Below are positions 1 to 8,819 of a stretch of 64,000 bases of DNA, one piece after another. How positions within the stretch are numbered: position 1 is the stretch's first letter; each line of letters starts with the position of its first letter. A program made the translations under genes and the position numbers. The stretch is from Streptomyces zinciresistens K42 (GTDB lineage: Bacteria > Actinomycetota > Actinomycetes > Streptomycetales > Streptomycetaceae), in contig NZ_AGBF01000012.1 of assembly GCF_000225525.1 (NCBI RefSeq), positions 1 through 64,000 on the forward strand, read 5' to 3'. A model generated the notes under the pieces. That model was not told the origin of the DNA and ran no database searches. It saw only the letters and a program-made list of their open reading frames with translations.

Positions 1-135
1 TACTACGGCGAACTCGAGGGAAGTCGACCTGGCGGTGCCACCCTGTTGATCACCGGAAGATGAAACTATCCTCTTCTCGTGATCTGATCAAGTGGCTAGA
101 GTGAGTGCGCCCGCCAACCCTGATGGAGTACCTGC

Positions 136-1020
136 ATGCCCGAGCGCATCTTCGACGGCAGCAAGCTGCGCGACCGCCGCGTGATCGCGCGCAAGTCGCA
201 GACGAGCGTTGCGGAAGACATCGGTGTGCGGACCAACCAGGTGTCGAAGTGGGAGACCAACCAGGCCACGCCGCCGCAGGAGCGGCTTCCTGGGATCGCA
301 CGGGCCGTGGACGCCGACCTCGACGAGTTGTTCCCGCGGCTGGGGCCGCCGGACCTCATTGACCTGCGGTGCGATGCCGGCATGACCCGGGCCGACACAA
401 CGGAGTTCACCAAGACGAGGTCGGCGATGGCGGTCCGCTCCGCGGAGGAGGGCAAGAGGCCGCTGTCGGAGGAGCACGAGCTCGCGCTCAGCAAGGCCTA
501 CGGGGTCACGCTCGCCGAGCTGCGCGCGGCGCAGAAGAGGTCCTTCGGGTACGACGTGCCCGTCGTGGCGCCGCTGCGCGTCGTTCCGGCGCCGGAGGAC
601 CGGCTCCCGGACGACCGGGTCATCGCCGACAGGATCGCCTACGTGCGTGACGAGGTGTACGGAGGCGATCTCCCCTCGGACGCGGAGATCGCCTCGGCGG
701 GAAACCGCAAGAGCGGCCGGCCTCTGCTGACCGAGGACCTGGTGCGGGCTTTGCGCGAGGGGACACAGACGCAGATGTCGGAAGAGGTGCTGGACGCCCT
801 GGCCCTCGCGCTGAACCTCCCGCCGGTCTACATGCATACGTCCGACCCGCAGATCGCACGCCTCGTGGTCTCGGCCCAGGTGGTGCGCAACCGCTACACG
901 ATCCGGGCCGCCCGCGGCGGCGAGAGCGGCATTCCGGAGGCGGCTCGCGCCGAGCTCGCGGACTTCATCAGCGACACGATGGCCGAGATCCTCGGCCCGG
1001 AGACGGGCGGGACGAAGTAG
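136..1020 (+). CDS. XRE-family transcriptional regulator
   Basis: Predicted cytoplasmic DNA-binding regulator of 294 residues. Residues about 10-65 form a Cro/C1-type helix-turn-helix whose recognition part reads TNQVSKWETNQ. A second, weaker HTH-like stretch lies near residues 190-235 (SEEVLDALALALNL), so the protein may have two DNA-binding modules. No enzymatic motif is visible. The ATG at 136 was chosen because the HTH begins directly after it. The gene converges with the NUDIX gene, leaving 30 bases between the stops. The target is unknown; the nearest regulated-looking promoter is the pair of palindromes near 3.7 kb, but nothing ties the two together. Confidence 0.8.
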   Translation: MPERIFDGSKLRDRRVIARKSQTSVAEDIGVRTNQVSKWETNQATPPQERLPGIARAVDADLDELFPRLGPPDLIDLRCDAGMTRADTTEFTKTRSAMAVRSAEEGKRPLSEEHELALSKAYGVTLAELRAAQKRSFGYDVPVVAPLRVVPAPEDRLPDDRVIADRIAYVRDEVYGGDLPSDAEIASAGNRKSGRPLLTEDLVRALREGTQTQMSEEVLDALALALNLPPVYMHTSDPQIARLVVSAQVVRNRYTIRAARGGESGIPEAARAELADFISDTMAEILGPETGGTK

Positions 1021-1050
1021 CCCGCCCCTCAAGATCAGCACTCCCATCGA

Positions 1051-1500
1051 CTACCGCACGACTTCAAGGCTCAGCGCTGTCCCGTCCCGCAGGGCCTGGA
1101 GCGCACGGTCCCACACTGCACGCACGGCCGGAGGAATCTCATCGGGGCCGATCTCCTCGGCCCTCTTGAACCGGTAGTCGACGAGCTCGCTCTCCTGCAG
1201 CCTGATGCCGGACTTCTGCTCCTCGCTGATGACACCACCGTCGAAGACCCAGTAGATGTGCGCACCAGCCTCCGACTGAATGTAGGCGGAGACAAGCAGC
1301 CGGCCGATCACCTGCTCGACACCGACCTCCTCACGCAGCTCCCGGGCAGCGGCCTGCGAGGGCGTTTCCCCCTCATCAACTCCCCCGCCCGGCAGGTTCC
1401 AGCCGTCCTTGTAGCCCGGCTTGACGATGAGGACGCGGTCTTCCGCGTCGCGCACAACGGCCGCGGCGGACTGGGTCGGGCGGGCGGGTGCTGGTGCCAT
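1051..1500 (-). CDS. NUDIX hydrolase
   Basis: A 149-residue NUDIX hydrolase, a family that cleaves nucleoside diphosphates linked to another moiety. The Nudix box is complete: it begins GGGVDEGET and continues with REL and REEVGVE spaced as Gx5Ex7REUxEExGU, at roughly residues 38-60. The substrate cannot be told from sequence. The ATG at 1500 is preceded by AGAAGG. It lies downstream of the MAB_1171c-like gene on the same strand with a 33-base gap, so cotranscription is plausible. Confidence 0.85.
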   Translation of the reverse strand: MAPAPARPTQSAAAVVRDAEDRVLIVKPGYKDGWNLPGGGVDEGETPSQAAARELREEVGVEQVIGRLLVSAYIQSEAGAHIYWVFDGGVISEEQKSGIRLQESELVDYRFKRAEEIGPDEIPPAVRAVWDRALQALRDGTALSLEVVR

Positions 1501-1533
1501 GGTCAGACCTTCTCTGGTGCTCGTAGTGGGGGG

Positions 1534-2853
1534 TTAGACGTGGTCGGCCGGGTGGCCGACGAGGAGTGCACGTCCATCGGACAGGCTGGTGATGCGGAAG
1601 GCGGATGCCACGGTCCGCAGGTGTTCAAGCTCCTCGCGCAGGCTGTGGCCGGGTGCGGAATCACCCTGGTCGCGGTCCTGGCCGGGGCCGAAGGGGTAGG
1701 GCGCACTGCTGGTAGCGGTTCCCTCCGTCCTGCGACGCTCGGCCGACACGGCGGCCCGAAGCCACAGCGCCTCGGCCTGGACGTCGGTTCCGTGCTCAGG
1801 CTTGAGCTCGGCCTCCGCCTGAACGAGGGCGCGTTCGGCGAGGTCCGCCGGGACCTGGCGGCGCAGTTCGGCAATGACGTCGCGGATGTCCATCGCCCAT
1901 CGAGCCAGGTGGGCAGGCGGGGACGGGTCGGGGCTGAAGAAGAGGTCGCGTACGGTGTCGAGCCGTCCGGCCTTGGCCGCGCGCCGCGAGAAGAGCGTGC
2001 TCGCGCGATGCCGTACCACCTCGGGCGCCCACAGGGCGAGCGAGCGCCACAGCGGGTAAAGCTCGAGCAGGCCGCGCACGGCGGAGATGCGCTCACGGCC
2101 GGCGCGGGCGGCTGGTGCGATGGTGCCAAATCCCCACAGGAGGAACGACAAGTACAGCAGAGTGTCAGTCACCCTCTCCTGGTCAAGGTTGGCGCTCTCG
2201 GAGACGCTGGAGAAGGTGATCACGGGCAGGTAGGCGGTCCGCAGGATCGCGTACAGAACTGCCAGGACCATGCCGGCGGTCATCATGCGCAGCCCGATGC
2301 GCAGCGACCGTATCGGGGCTCGCCTGACGGCACCGCCCCACTGGACGGCGCACACGGCCGCGGTTGCTCCGACGTAGAGGTAGAAAAGGCCCATGTAGAC
2401 GAGGACCCCGGCTTCTCCGCGGTGCCGGTCCAGGAAGAAGGGGGTACTGGTGTCGGGGTCGTTGAGCAGGAAGACGAAGACCAGGCCCATGACCGCGACC
2501 GTAGCCACGGAGGCCTTGGTGGCGACGCGGTGAACGATGGCGGAGATCCGGACGCTGCGGGGCAGGTCACGAGTGAATCCGTCGCTGCGGTAGACCGCGG
2601 TGACGTAGCGCAGGATGACGCAGATGCCGGCGATCGTCAGGGCGTGTTTGACGAAGTAGGCGAGGTCGGGGATGCCGAGGTTGTTCAGCAGGTCTCGGCC
2701 GTGGGTGGTCCGGCTCAGCCATGCCGCCGCGAAGGCGACGAAAGCTCCCCAGAGAGACCGGTCGCGCTTCCACCCCTTGAGGGCGGCTCTGGCTCTGAAG
2801 AAGGCCTGGATGAGTAGCAGGCCCGCGATGACGTACGCGATCCCATCGGACAT
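1534..2853 (-). CDS. MAB_1171c-family membrane protein
   Basis: A 439-residue integral membrane protein. About seven hydrophobic segments fill residues 5-260, followed by a soluble tail of about 170 residues rich in charged helices. Length, topology and pairing with an ImmA/IrrE metallopeptidase match the actinobacterial family annotated as MAB_1171c putative transporters; transport has not been shown for that family as far as I know. The ImmA/IrrE gene ends only 9 bases upstream, so the two are probably cotranscribed and work together, for example in a proteolysis-controlled response. Confidence 0.75.
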   Translation of the reverse strand: MSDGIAYVIAGLLLIQAFFRARAALKGWKRDRSLWGAFVAFAAAWLSRTTHGRDLLNNLGIPDLAYFVKHALTIAGICVILRYVTAVYRSDGFTRDLPRSVRISAIVHRVATKASVATVAVMGLVFVFLLNDPDTSTPFFLDRHRGEAGVLVYMGLFYLYVGATAAVCAVQWGGAVRRAPIRSLRIGLRMMTAGMVLAVLYAILRTAYLPVITFSSVSESANLDQERVTDTLLYLSFLLWGFGTIAPAARAGRERISAVRGLLELYPLWRSLALWAPEVVRHRASTLFSRRAAKAGRLDTVRDLFFSPDPSPPAHLARWAMDIRDVIAELRRQVPADLAERALVQAEAELKPEHGTDVQAEALWLRAAVSAERRRTEGTATSSAPYPFGPGQDRDQGDSAPGHSLREELEHLRTVASAFRITSLSDGRALLVGHPADHV

Positions 2854-2862
2854 ATGCAGTAC

Positions 2863-3468
2863 TCACAGGTGCATAGGCCCGCCGAACGAGCAGAAATCGT
2901 CGGCAAGGCGGCGGGTGGTGGGGTCCTTGATGAGCAGGTAGGCGGTGTCGGCCAGGCGGTTGAGCATGGCGGCGGCGTCCTCGGTGCGTTTCTCGATCCC
3001 GGTCTCGTATCGCCGTCGCGCGGCGACCTGGCCGCCGGCCACGAGTTTCTCGATGCGTTCGGGGGAGAAGTCGCTGAGCAGTTCGTCAGTGCCCACCACG
3101 CCGGTGGCGTCGTCTGCCCAGAGGTGTACGAGCTCATGCAGCCAGATCTGGCGTTCGTGCCAGGGCGAGCCGCCGCGGGCGTGCAGGAGGAGGTCCACCG
3201 GCCGGGTGTCGTGTTTGACCCACAGCCCGCAGATACCGGTGGCGGCCGCGATGCGGTCCGGAAGGGCTTTGATCACGATCCGTCGGCCTCGGGCGGCTTC
3301 GATGTTGGCGATGAGCTGGTCGAGGTCGAAGGGATCCGGGATCGGCATGGAGGCCACGAGGTTCTCCGTCTCCCGACGAAGAGCCCGGCGGCTGCGCCAC
3401 GCCCTCGCTGGCCGAAGAGCAGAGGACAACGAGCGGGAGCAGGGCTGAAGCGTTTTCCTCGTGTCCAT
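2863..3468 (-). CDS. ImmA/IrrE family metallo-endopeptidase
   Basis: Probable zinc metalloprotease of the ImmA/IrrE type, a family that cleaves or inactivates XRE-type repressors. The zinc motif HELVHLW (HExxH) lies near residue 110, preceded by the ICGLWV strand common in these proteins. The start is uncertain: ATG 3468 gives 201 residues, but the first 30 are Arg/Ser-rich and family members usually begin nearer RRETENLVASM. The partner is the membrane protein immediately downstream. An XRE substrate would be expected, but none is adjacent; the regulator at 136 is the closest candidate. Confidence 0.8.
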   Translation of the reverse strand: MDTRKTLQPCSRSLSSALRPARAWRSRRALRRETENLVASMPIPDPFDLDQLIANIEAARGRRIVIKALPDRIAAATGICGLWVKHDTRPVDLLLHARGGSPWHERQIWLHELVHLWADDATGVVGTDELLSDFSPERIEKLVAGGQVAARRRYETGIEKRTEDAAAMLNRLADTAYLLIKDPTTRRLADDFCSFGGPMHL

Positions 3469-3662
3469 CTCGTCTCAGCCCCCTTGCGCCCCGTATGGCC
3501 AGCCGCCCGCAATCAAACATGCGTTCTAGTCGTGTGTCACGGCGGCCCACCGCATGTTCCGACTCGATCGCCGCGCCCCCGACCCCACGCCCCGCAGCGC
3601 GGCACAGCAGCCAGTGGTCGAGCGGTCACTCTCGACGCGGCAGCGGCCTCAATATGACCCGA

Positions 3663-3769
3663 GTTTGCAAGCAAACGCAACAAGCAATTCCATTTCTCAC
3701 CAGGAGAGAAAGTGCCCTATGCAAGTACCGGCCGTTTCTCACGTGGTGAGAAAGCCGACGCACTATAAG
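3663..3769 (+). promoter_or_regulatory. Promoter region with two matched palindromes
   Basis: The 370-base gap between the ImmA gene and the dehydrogenase holds three dyads. GTTTGC-AA-GCAAAC lies at 3663-3676. TTTCTCACCAGGAGAGAAA at 3693-3711 and TTTCTCACGTGGTGAGAAA at 3735-3753 are two versions of one palindrome, 42 bp apart start to start (four helical turns). TATAAG at 3764-3769 is a plausible -10, so the second palindrome would cover the -35. This is the arrangement expected of a cooperative repressor. Nothing else was recognised in the gap. Confidence 0.6.
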
Positions 3770-3838
3770 GCCAGCTCAGAGGCCTGCTGACCCGTGGTCT
3801 AACCTGTGGACGCTCGCCCGCTATAGCTGAGGAGAAAT

Positions 3839-4786
3839 GTGCGCGCCATCACCATGACCGAGTACGGCGGCCCTGAGGTGCTGAAGCTCTCGGAGGTGCC
3901 CGATCCCGTACAGAAGGGGTCACGGATTGTTCTGGATGTCACGAGATGTGGTGTCAACTTCGCAGATCTTCACGTTGTCGGCAATTCCTACTTGAAGTCC
4001 GTCACACTCCCTTACATCCCGGGCAACGAGGTCGTGGGCGTGGCGCAGGACGGCCGGAGGATGGTCGCGCTCACTCAGGGTGGCGGCTACGCCGAGAAGA
4101 TCGCGGTGTCCAAGCTGACCGCCTGGGAGATCCCGGACGCCGTCACCGACGAGCAGGCCGTGTCGATCCCCTTGCAGGGCAACAGTGCCTTCCACCTCCT
4201 CTACACCGTCGCCCGCCTGGAGAAGGACGAGAAGATCCTGATCCCCGCGGCGGCCGGCGGCGTCGGGAGCATCGCCGTCCAGCTGGCCGCCCAGTCGGGC
4301 GCCAAGGTGATCGCGATGGCATCGACCGAGGAGAAGCGGCAGCTGGCACTCGAACTCGGAGCGCACGCCACGGTCGACTCCTCCACCCACGAGGACCTCG
4401 CCGCGCGGGTGACGGAAGCGGCCGGCGGCAAGGTCAACGTGGCCTTGGAGATGACCGGCGGCAAGGTCTTGCAGGAGACGATCCAGACGCTCGCGCCCCG
4501 CGGCCGGCTGGTGCTCTACGGCTTCGCCAGCGGCGACCTTGAGAACATCCCGGTGCACACCCTGCTCCAGAACTCGATCACGGCCTCGGGTTTCTGGCTG
4601 CCGAACCTGTACACCAGCCGCGGCACGCTGGAGCTGTCGACCAAGCAACTGTTCGCCTACGTGGCCAACGGCCACCTCCGGCTGATCTCCGGCGGCTCCT
4701 TCCCCCTGGAGCAGGCCGCAGACGCTCACCGACTGCTCGCCTCGCGCAGAGCAACCGGCAAGATCTCTCTTGTAAACGGCCAGTAA
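3839..4786 (+). CDS. NADPH:quinone oxidoreductase-type dehydrogenase
   Basis: A 315-residue medium-chain dehydrogenase/reductase of the quinone oxidoreductase branch. The N-terminal GroES-like domain contains GNEVVGVA near residue 61. The cofactor-binding Rossmann domain contains AAAGGVGSIAVQLAA near residue 138. The structural-zinc cysteine cluster of alcohol dehydrogenases is absent, which fits the zinc-independent NADPH-dependent group. The GTG start at 3839 follows GAGGAG by 4 bases. The promoter carries the paired palindromes described at 3663-3769. The IclR gene follows after 95 bases and might regulate it. Confidence 0.85.
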   Translation: MRAITMTEYGGPEVLKLSEVPDPVQKGSRIVLDVTRCGVNFADLHVVGNSYLKSVTLPYIPGNEVVGVAQDGRRMVALTQGGGYAEKIAVSKLTAWEIPDAVTDEQAVSIPLQGNSAFHLLYTVARLEKDEKILIPAAAGGVGSIAVQLAAQSGAKVIAMASTEEKRQLALELGAHATVDSSTHEDLAARVTEAAGGKVNVALEMTGGKVLQETIQTLAPRGRLVLYGFASGDLENIPVHTLLQNSITASGFWLPNLYTSRGTLELSTKQLFAYVANGHLRLISGGSFPLEQAADAHRLLASRRATGKISLVNGQ

Positions 4787-4881
4787 GCTCCCAGGAGGTG
4801 TACAGACGCTGGTGACGTGCACATCTCCGGCGTAACGGGACGACATGCCTTCGGACTTGAGGGCATGGGGCAGGAGGACGG

Positions 4882-5679
4882 ATGAGCCGTGGCGGGACCT
4901 CGCACACCGACCGAGTCATGATGGTGCAGCAGGCGCTTGTCGAGATGGGGGGCGGTCCGCAGCGGCTGTCCGACATCGCTGCACACACAGGCTTGGACGA
5001 CTCCACTGTCGGCCGAATTCTCGCCCGACTCGCCTACACCCGCATCGTCGTCCGCCCCTCCAGAGGTCTCTACGCTCTGGGCCCCGGCGCAGCCGAAGTC
5101 GGCTTCCACGCCCTGACCGGCGTGAATTTCAACAGGAGCGCCGAGGTCAGGGCCGTCCTGGACAAGCTGCGCGAGGAGACGGACCAAGGGCTCGTCTTCC
5201 TATACACGAAGTCTCAGTTCGGGGCCAACCGGCAGTGCCTGATGATGTCGGTCGGTGACTCCGACCTCGCCGAACTGCGCATGACCGCCCGCGATGTGCT
5301 GTCGATAACCCGAAGCCTTCGAACCGGCGCCTCGGGCCGCACCATCCTGGCCTATCTGAGCCCGGAAGTGCAGGAGCTCGTCTTCGAGGAGGAGATACCC
5401 GAAGAGGCAGGCCCCGGCGTCATCCGTGACACCGGCAAGTTCAAGGCCTCTCTGGCGGAGATCCGGGACCAGGGCTACGCCCTCGGCTACCAGGAGTGCA
5501 TGGCGGGCTGGAACTCCGTGGCGGCACCCATCATCTGGGACGACATCATCGTCGGGGCCGTGCTCATGCTGAAGCCGGTCCACGTGATGCCGCACGCGCC
5601 GGAGCAGTACATCGATGCCACGGTCGAGGCAGCCGCCCAGCTGAGCTTCTCGCGCACCGGCTGGCCGAACAGCAACTAG
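4882..5679 (+). CDS. IclR-family transcriptional regulator
   Basis: A 265-residue one-component regulator. Residues about 8-75 form the winged helix-turn-helix typical of IclR (RLSDIAAHTGLDDSTVGRIL). Residues about 85-255 fit the GAF-like IclR effector domain, including the GRTILAYL segment. The ATG at 4882 follows AGGAGG. It probably senses a small organic ligand; none can be named. It may control the dehydrogenase just upstream. A strong bidirectional terminator follows. Confidence 0.8.
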   Translation: MSRGGTSHTDRVMMVQQALVEMGGGPQRLSDIAAHTGLDDSTVGRILARLAYTRIVVRPSRGLYALGPGAAEVGFHALTGVNFNRSAEVRAVLDKLREETDQGLVFLYTKSQFGANRQCLMMSVGDSDLAELRMTARDVLSITRSLRTGASGRTILAYLSPEVQELVFEEEIPEEAGPGVIRDTGKFKASLAEIRDQGYALGYQECMAGWNSVAAPIIWDDIIVGAVLMLKPVHVMPHAPEQYIDATVEAAAQLSFSRTGWPNSN

Positions 5680-5702
5680 CCCGTCGCAAGCGGGCAATTC
5701 TT

Positions 5703-5748
5703 CGGAGGGGCCGGGCTGGAGACGATCGTCTCCAGCCCGGCCCCTCCG
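5703..5748. terminator. Bidirectional hairpin terminator
   Basis: A perfect inverted repeat with 23-base arms meeting at a GATC centre, beginning CGGAGGGGCCGGG and mirrored on the other side. It lies exactly between the convergent stops at 5679 and 5770. There is no strong T-tract, as is usual in Streptomyces. Confidence 0.8.
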
Positions 5749-5769
5749 GCGTTGCCGCAGCGCCGCTCG

Positions 5770-6789
5770 TCAGGGAAGCCGCGGATTCCAGGCACTGGCC
5801 GCATCGGCCACCCAGACCTCGGGAAGCTCACCCTGGAGCGTTCCGAGCAGCAAGTGCGGCACCACGTCCAGCCGTTCGAACAGCGGGAGACTGACGGGCT
5901 GCCCCACCAGCTCGTACCGGCCGTGGACGGCCAGCGGGCTGCCAGGCCCGAACTCGCGATACACCTGGTCAAGCCGCTCGTTCCTCCTGACGACGAACTG
6001 CTCCAGACGCCGGGGGTAGTCCGTGATCTCCTCCATCGGCACCGTGGCCAGCACCCGGGAGAGCACGTCCCAGCACAGGTCGCTGTCGCAGTCCGTGGAC
6101 CCCGTTACCGTGTGGAAGATCCTCACCGCGACCTCAAGCACCGTCGCCACGTCTGCCTCGGCGGCCTTCTCGACAGGCATCGCAGCCGGACCGGTCCGGG
6201 GCGTTGCTGCGACGGCTGCTTGGTGCAACGCCCCCTCAAGATCAGCAACTTGGTAGCCGAGGATGATCGCCTTCTCACGGGTGAGGGTGTAGACGGCGTC
6301 CGGGCCGACGTCGCTCACACGGCGCCAGCCTTCTCCTGCCACCCACGCCTCAAGTCCGGTTATGGCGCCGTTGGTCACCGCCCAGCGGTCCCTGATGCTG
6401 TCGGGACGGACCACGACCTCGCCGTACCCGCCGGCCGAGCCGAGGGGCAGCGGGATGCGGAACTCCGTGGCGAGCCTGAGCTGTTCCTCGGCGGAGAGTT
6501 CGCCGAGGGGCTGCGGAGGCCCGTACAGCGCACGCGCCCGGATCGCCACAGGCGTCGGGTGACCGTCATCGGTCAGCTCCCAGAGTCCGTCGAACCTGTG
6601 CCGCCACTTCAGAACGCCCGCCGGTTCGGACTCGTCGAACTGCTCCAAGTCCTCGCGGTACGTCTCGGCGGTGACCTCCTGGGCCGTGCCAAGGTCGGCG
6701 TACGGCCTGGTGCCCCGCCAGGTGGGGTTGTCGTCCCAGCTGGGCTCGAACACCGTGCCGACCTCGTGCGCCGTGGGCGCATCGCTCAT
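5770..6789 (-). CDS. Hypothetical protein, 339 aa
   Basis: I do not recognise a family. The protein is acidic and soluble, rich in Trp and Glu, with no signal peptide, membrane segment or catalytic motif. The first 100 residues have several W-R/W-K pairs. It is the last gene of a minus-strand run and overlaps the upstream gene by 4 bases (ATGA), so the two are translationally coupled. It lies at the distal end of the conjugation module and may be element cargo. Confidence 0.6.
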   Translation of the reverse strand: MSDAPTAHEVGTVFEPSWDDNPTWRGTRPYADLGTAQEVTAETYREDLEQFDESEPAGVLKWRHRFDGLWELTDDGHPTPVAIRARALYGPPQPLGELSAEEQLRLATEFRIPLPLGSAGGYGEVVVRPDSIRDRWAVTNGAITGLEAWVAGEGWRRVSDVGPDAVYTLTREKAIILGYQVADLEGALHQAAVAATPRTGPAAMPVEKAAEADVATVLEVAVRIFHTVTGSTDCDSDLCWDVLSRVLATVPMEEITDYPRRLEQFVVRRNERLDQVYREFGPGSPLAVHGRYELVGQPVSLPLFERLDVVPHLLLGTLQGELPEVWVADAASAWNPRLP

Positions 6790-7202
6790 CGTGGGTCCTC
6801 CTCATCGTTCAGGATCCGGCGGTCGCCGGTGTAGCGGTGGATCAGCGGCAGCGCGCCGCGGCTGTAGAGGATGGGCCAGCCGGGCTCGGGCTCGCCGGCC
6901 GCGCGGGCCGACGCATGAGCGATGGCCTGGGCGAAGGCCTGGACGTATGCGCCGCGGGCGACCCGGTTGGTGCGCCATGCGCGTCCCAGCGGGGTACGGG
7001 CGTCGGCAACGTAGCGGTCGATGATCGGCTGCATCAGCTGCCGACCCCGTTCCAGATGGGCCGTGGCCGCTTGGGCGCCGCTCTGCTGGTCGTGTCCGTG
7101 CAGAGCTGGCGTCATGATCAGGTCGAAGGCGTGAAAAGTCTCTCGGGCCACGGCCTTCCACTCGGTGCTCTCGTCGCGTTTCTCGGTACGGCGGCCTCTC
7201 AC
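6786..7202 (-). CDS. Hypothetical protein, 138 aa
   Basis: Unrecognised small soluble protein. I place the start at GTG 7202, which overlaps the TGA of the upstream gene as GTGA; an upstream ATG at 7259 would add an Arg-rich stretch read mainly from inside the neighbour. The body is helical and basic (for example RTPLGRAWRTNRVARGAYV). It is coupled by 4-base overlaps to genes on both sides, so the three proteins (7852 to 5770) are probably made together. Confidence 0.6.
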   Translation of the reverse strand: MRGRRTEKRDESTEWKAVARETFHAFDLIMTPALHGHDQQSGAQAATAHLERGRQLMQPIIDRYVADARTPLGRAWRTNRVARGAYVQAFAQAIAHASARAAGEPEPGWPILYSRGALPLIHRYTGDRRILNDEEDPR

Positions 7203-7852
7203 AGTGCTCGCCCGTCGGCGTCGTACAGCTCTCCGTCGGATCCGCGTCGGGGCTCGCACTCCGCCCGGTCGGCCTCCGCTTCACGGGCCTTGTGCCAGGT
7301 GAGGTACTCCTGGCGGACGTACGCCCGCGCTCCGCCGGGTACCTTCCACACCGGGCTGTCGGTGCTGAAGCCGCTGACCACATGGTGGCCGCCGTGGCCG
7401 GCGTCGAAGTCAAGGAGTGCCTTTGCGGCCTCCTCGGCGTACGTGTTGGCTTTGGCGACCGCGTCGTCGTTGTAGGCCCGGCAGTACCAATCCAGTTCGG
7501 TCCGGTGAGCCGCTCGGTCCAGCCACGCCGCCTTACGCAGGAGCATCTCCCGGTGCTCCCAGCTCTCGACGCCGCCTCCGGCCCCGGTCAGGGTGGCTTG
7601 AGCGCGTTCCTTGATGTTCTCAGTCAGGACGAGCAGCGCGTGCTCCTCCTCGAACAGGTCAAGCGCGCCCCCGTAGGCCTCCGTGTAGTTGGGACCCGGC
7701 TGGGTCGGCGTGTCGAACGCGTCCCAGCTGGTGGCGCAGCGGGGGCAGTTCAGCGTGTCGACGTCCTTGTCGCCGCAGGGGTAGTCGATCATGTTGGGGA
7801 CGAGGTCGGTGCCCTGGCAGCGCGGGCAGCGGATGGACGGGGAATCGAGCAT
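7199..7852 (-). CDS. Zinc-ribbon protein, 217 aa
   Basis: The N-terminus has two CPRC knuckles (residues about 9-12 and 36-39) with a further Cys between them, which fits a single zinc ribbon. The remaining 170 residues are mostly helical with no known motif. First gene of the three-gene overlapping set 7852-5770. Zinc-ribbon proteins of this size are common in Streptomyces conjugative elements; a role in nucleic-acid binding is plausible but unproven. Confidence 0.65.
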   Translation of the reverse strand: MLDSPSIRCPRCQGTDLVPNMIDYPCGDKDVDTLNCPRCATSWDAFDTPTQPGPNYTEAYGGALDLFEEEHALLVLTENIKERAQATLTGAGGGVESWEHREMLLRKAAWLDRAAHRTELDWYCRAYNDDAVAKANTYAEEAAKALLDFDAGHGGHHVVSGFSTDSPVWKVPGGARAYVRQEYLTWHKAREAEADRAECEPRRGSDGELYDADGRAL

Positions 7853-7927
7853 GGGATCCGTTTCGTCGTGATGGTCGGCGGGTCGGTGGTGGTTTCCGGT
7901 TACGGGCCAAGGGCGGCGGGCGTTCGG

Positions 7928-8359
7928 TCAGGTGGGCCGACTGTCCTCGTGGCAGGGGCAGCGCGGTCCGGTGAGGGAGCCGTTGCCCAGGCGGCCCGAG
8001 CCGCCGCACGAGGTGCACCCGGTGGTCGCGCCGGGATCAAGGCACCAGGTGTGACCGCATCCGGCGCAGCGGACACAGTCAGCGAAGTCGTCGGTTCCGG
8101 GGATCGGCTGAGCGAACTCCTCGGCGCCGACAACCCGGCAGATCGGGCAGGTGATGACGACGGCGAGAGCTTTCAGGCACCCGGTGCAGGTGACCGATCG
8201 GAAGGACTCGGCTTCCAACCGCTCGATCTCGGGAGCCGGATAGCAGGCGCAGGCCGTGGTGAAGTGATCTCGGTCGCCGGCGTACCGGGCGGCGTGGACG
8301 GTGCCGTCCGGCTCGACTGCGCGACGCTGGTGGGTCTCGTATGTAACCGTCGTGGTCAC
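7928..8359 (-). CDS. Cysteine-rich multi-zinc-ribbon protein
   Basis: A 143-residue protein starting at GTG 8359, with AAAGGA nine bases upstream; a longer frame reaching 8572 is Arg/Pro-rich and probably not translated. It has five cysteine clusters in its second half (CTGC, CPIC, CVRCAGC, CTSC, CPCH) and could hold two or more zinc ions in a DnaJ-like or rubredoxin-like knuckle arrangement. It lies between traB and the three hypothetical genes. The function is unknown. Confidence 0.6.
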   Translation of the reverse strand: MTTTVTYETHQRRAVEPDGTVHAARYAGDRDHFTTACACYPAPEIERLEAESFRSVTCTGCLKALAVVITCPICRVVGAEEFAQPIPGTDDFADCVRCAGCGHTWCLDPGATTGCTSCGGSGRLGNGSLTGPRCPCHEDSRPT

Positions 8360-8561
8360 GTCGTTCTGTCCTTTCCGGCGGTTCCGACCGGGACGCGGTT
8401 CTCGCCGTCGAGCAGCCTCTGTGAGGCCGAGCTGAGGTCGTGCATGTTCCTTCTGGGCGTTACTAGCTGGGGCGGGGTGGTTCCTCCGTCTTCGACGACC
8501 GCTTCCTGGCCGGGCTTGTGACAGCTCGGCAGGACTCCGGTACGTGGCTGTGCCCGGTGCT

Positions 8562-8819
8562 CTACGTCGCAACAGACTCCGCGTTCTGGCTGGTCACCGG
8601 ATCCGTGAGTTCCACGATGACGAGCGACATGCGTGCGAATCCGGTGGTGACCGGTGGTCCCATGACGGGGTTGGGGCCCAGCAGATGCTCGTGATTGTCA
8701 TCCGGCAGGAGCCCTCCATCGGAGACCAGGCCGTCGACGTACGCCTTGGCCGTCGGCGACCAGTTGCCCGGGTCGCGCTTCCGAGCGATCGGCCGGGGGT
8801 GCAGGTACGGGCGAAGTAG
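8562..8819 (-). pseudogene. RusA-like Holliday-junction resolvase remnant
   Basis: In the frame next to the end of traB, about 80 codons down to TAG 8562 read as the C-terminal half of a RusA-like resolvase. The stretch RKRDPGNWSPTAKAYVDGL is followed by GLLPDDNHEHLLGPNP and a final strand MSLVIVEL. This matches the family pattern D-x-x-N-x-x-x-T-x-K-x-x-x-D-G-L followed by L-x-D-D. No N-terminal half or start codon is present, and the traB frame runs straight over it. I read it as a truncated gene joined out of frame to traB by deletion. Family recognition is from memory of the motif only. Confidence 0.5.
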
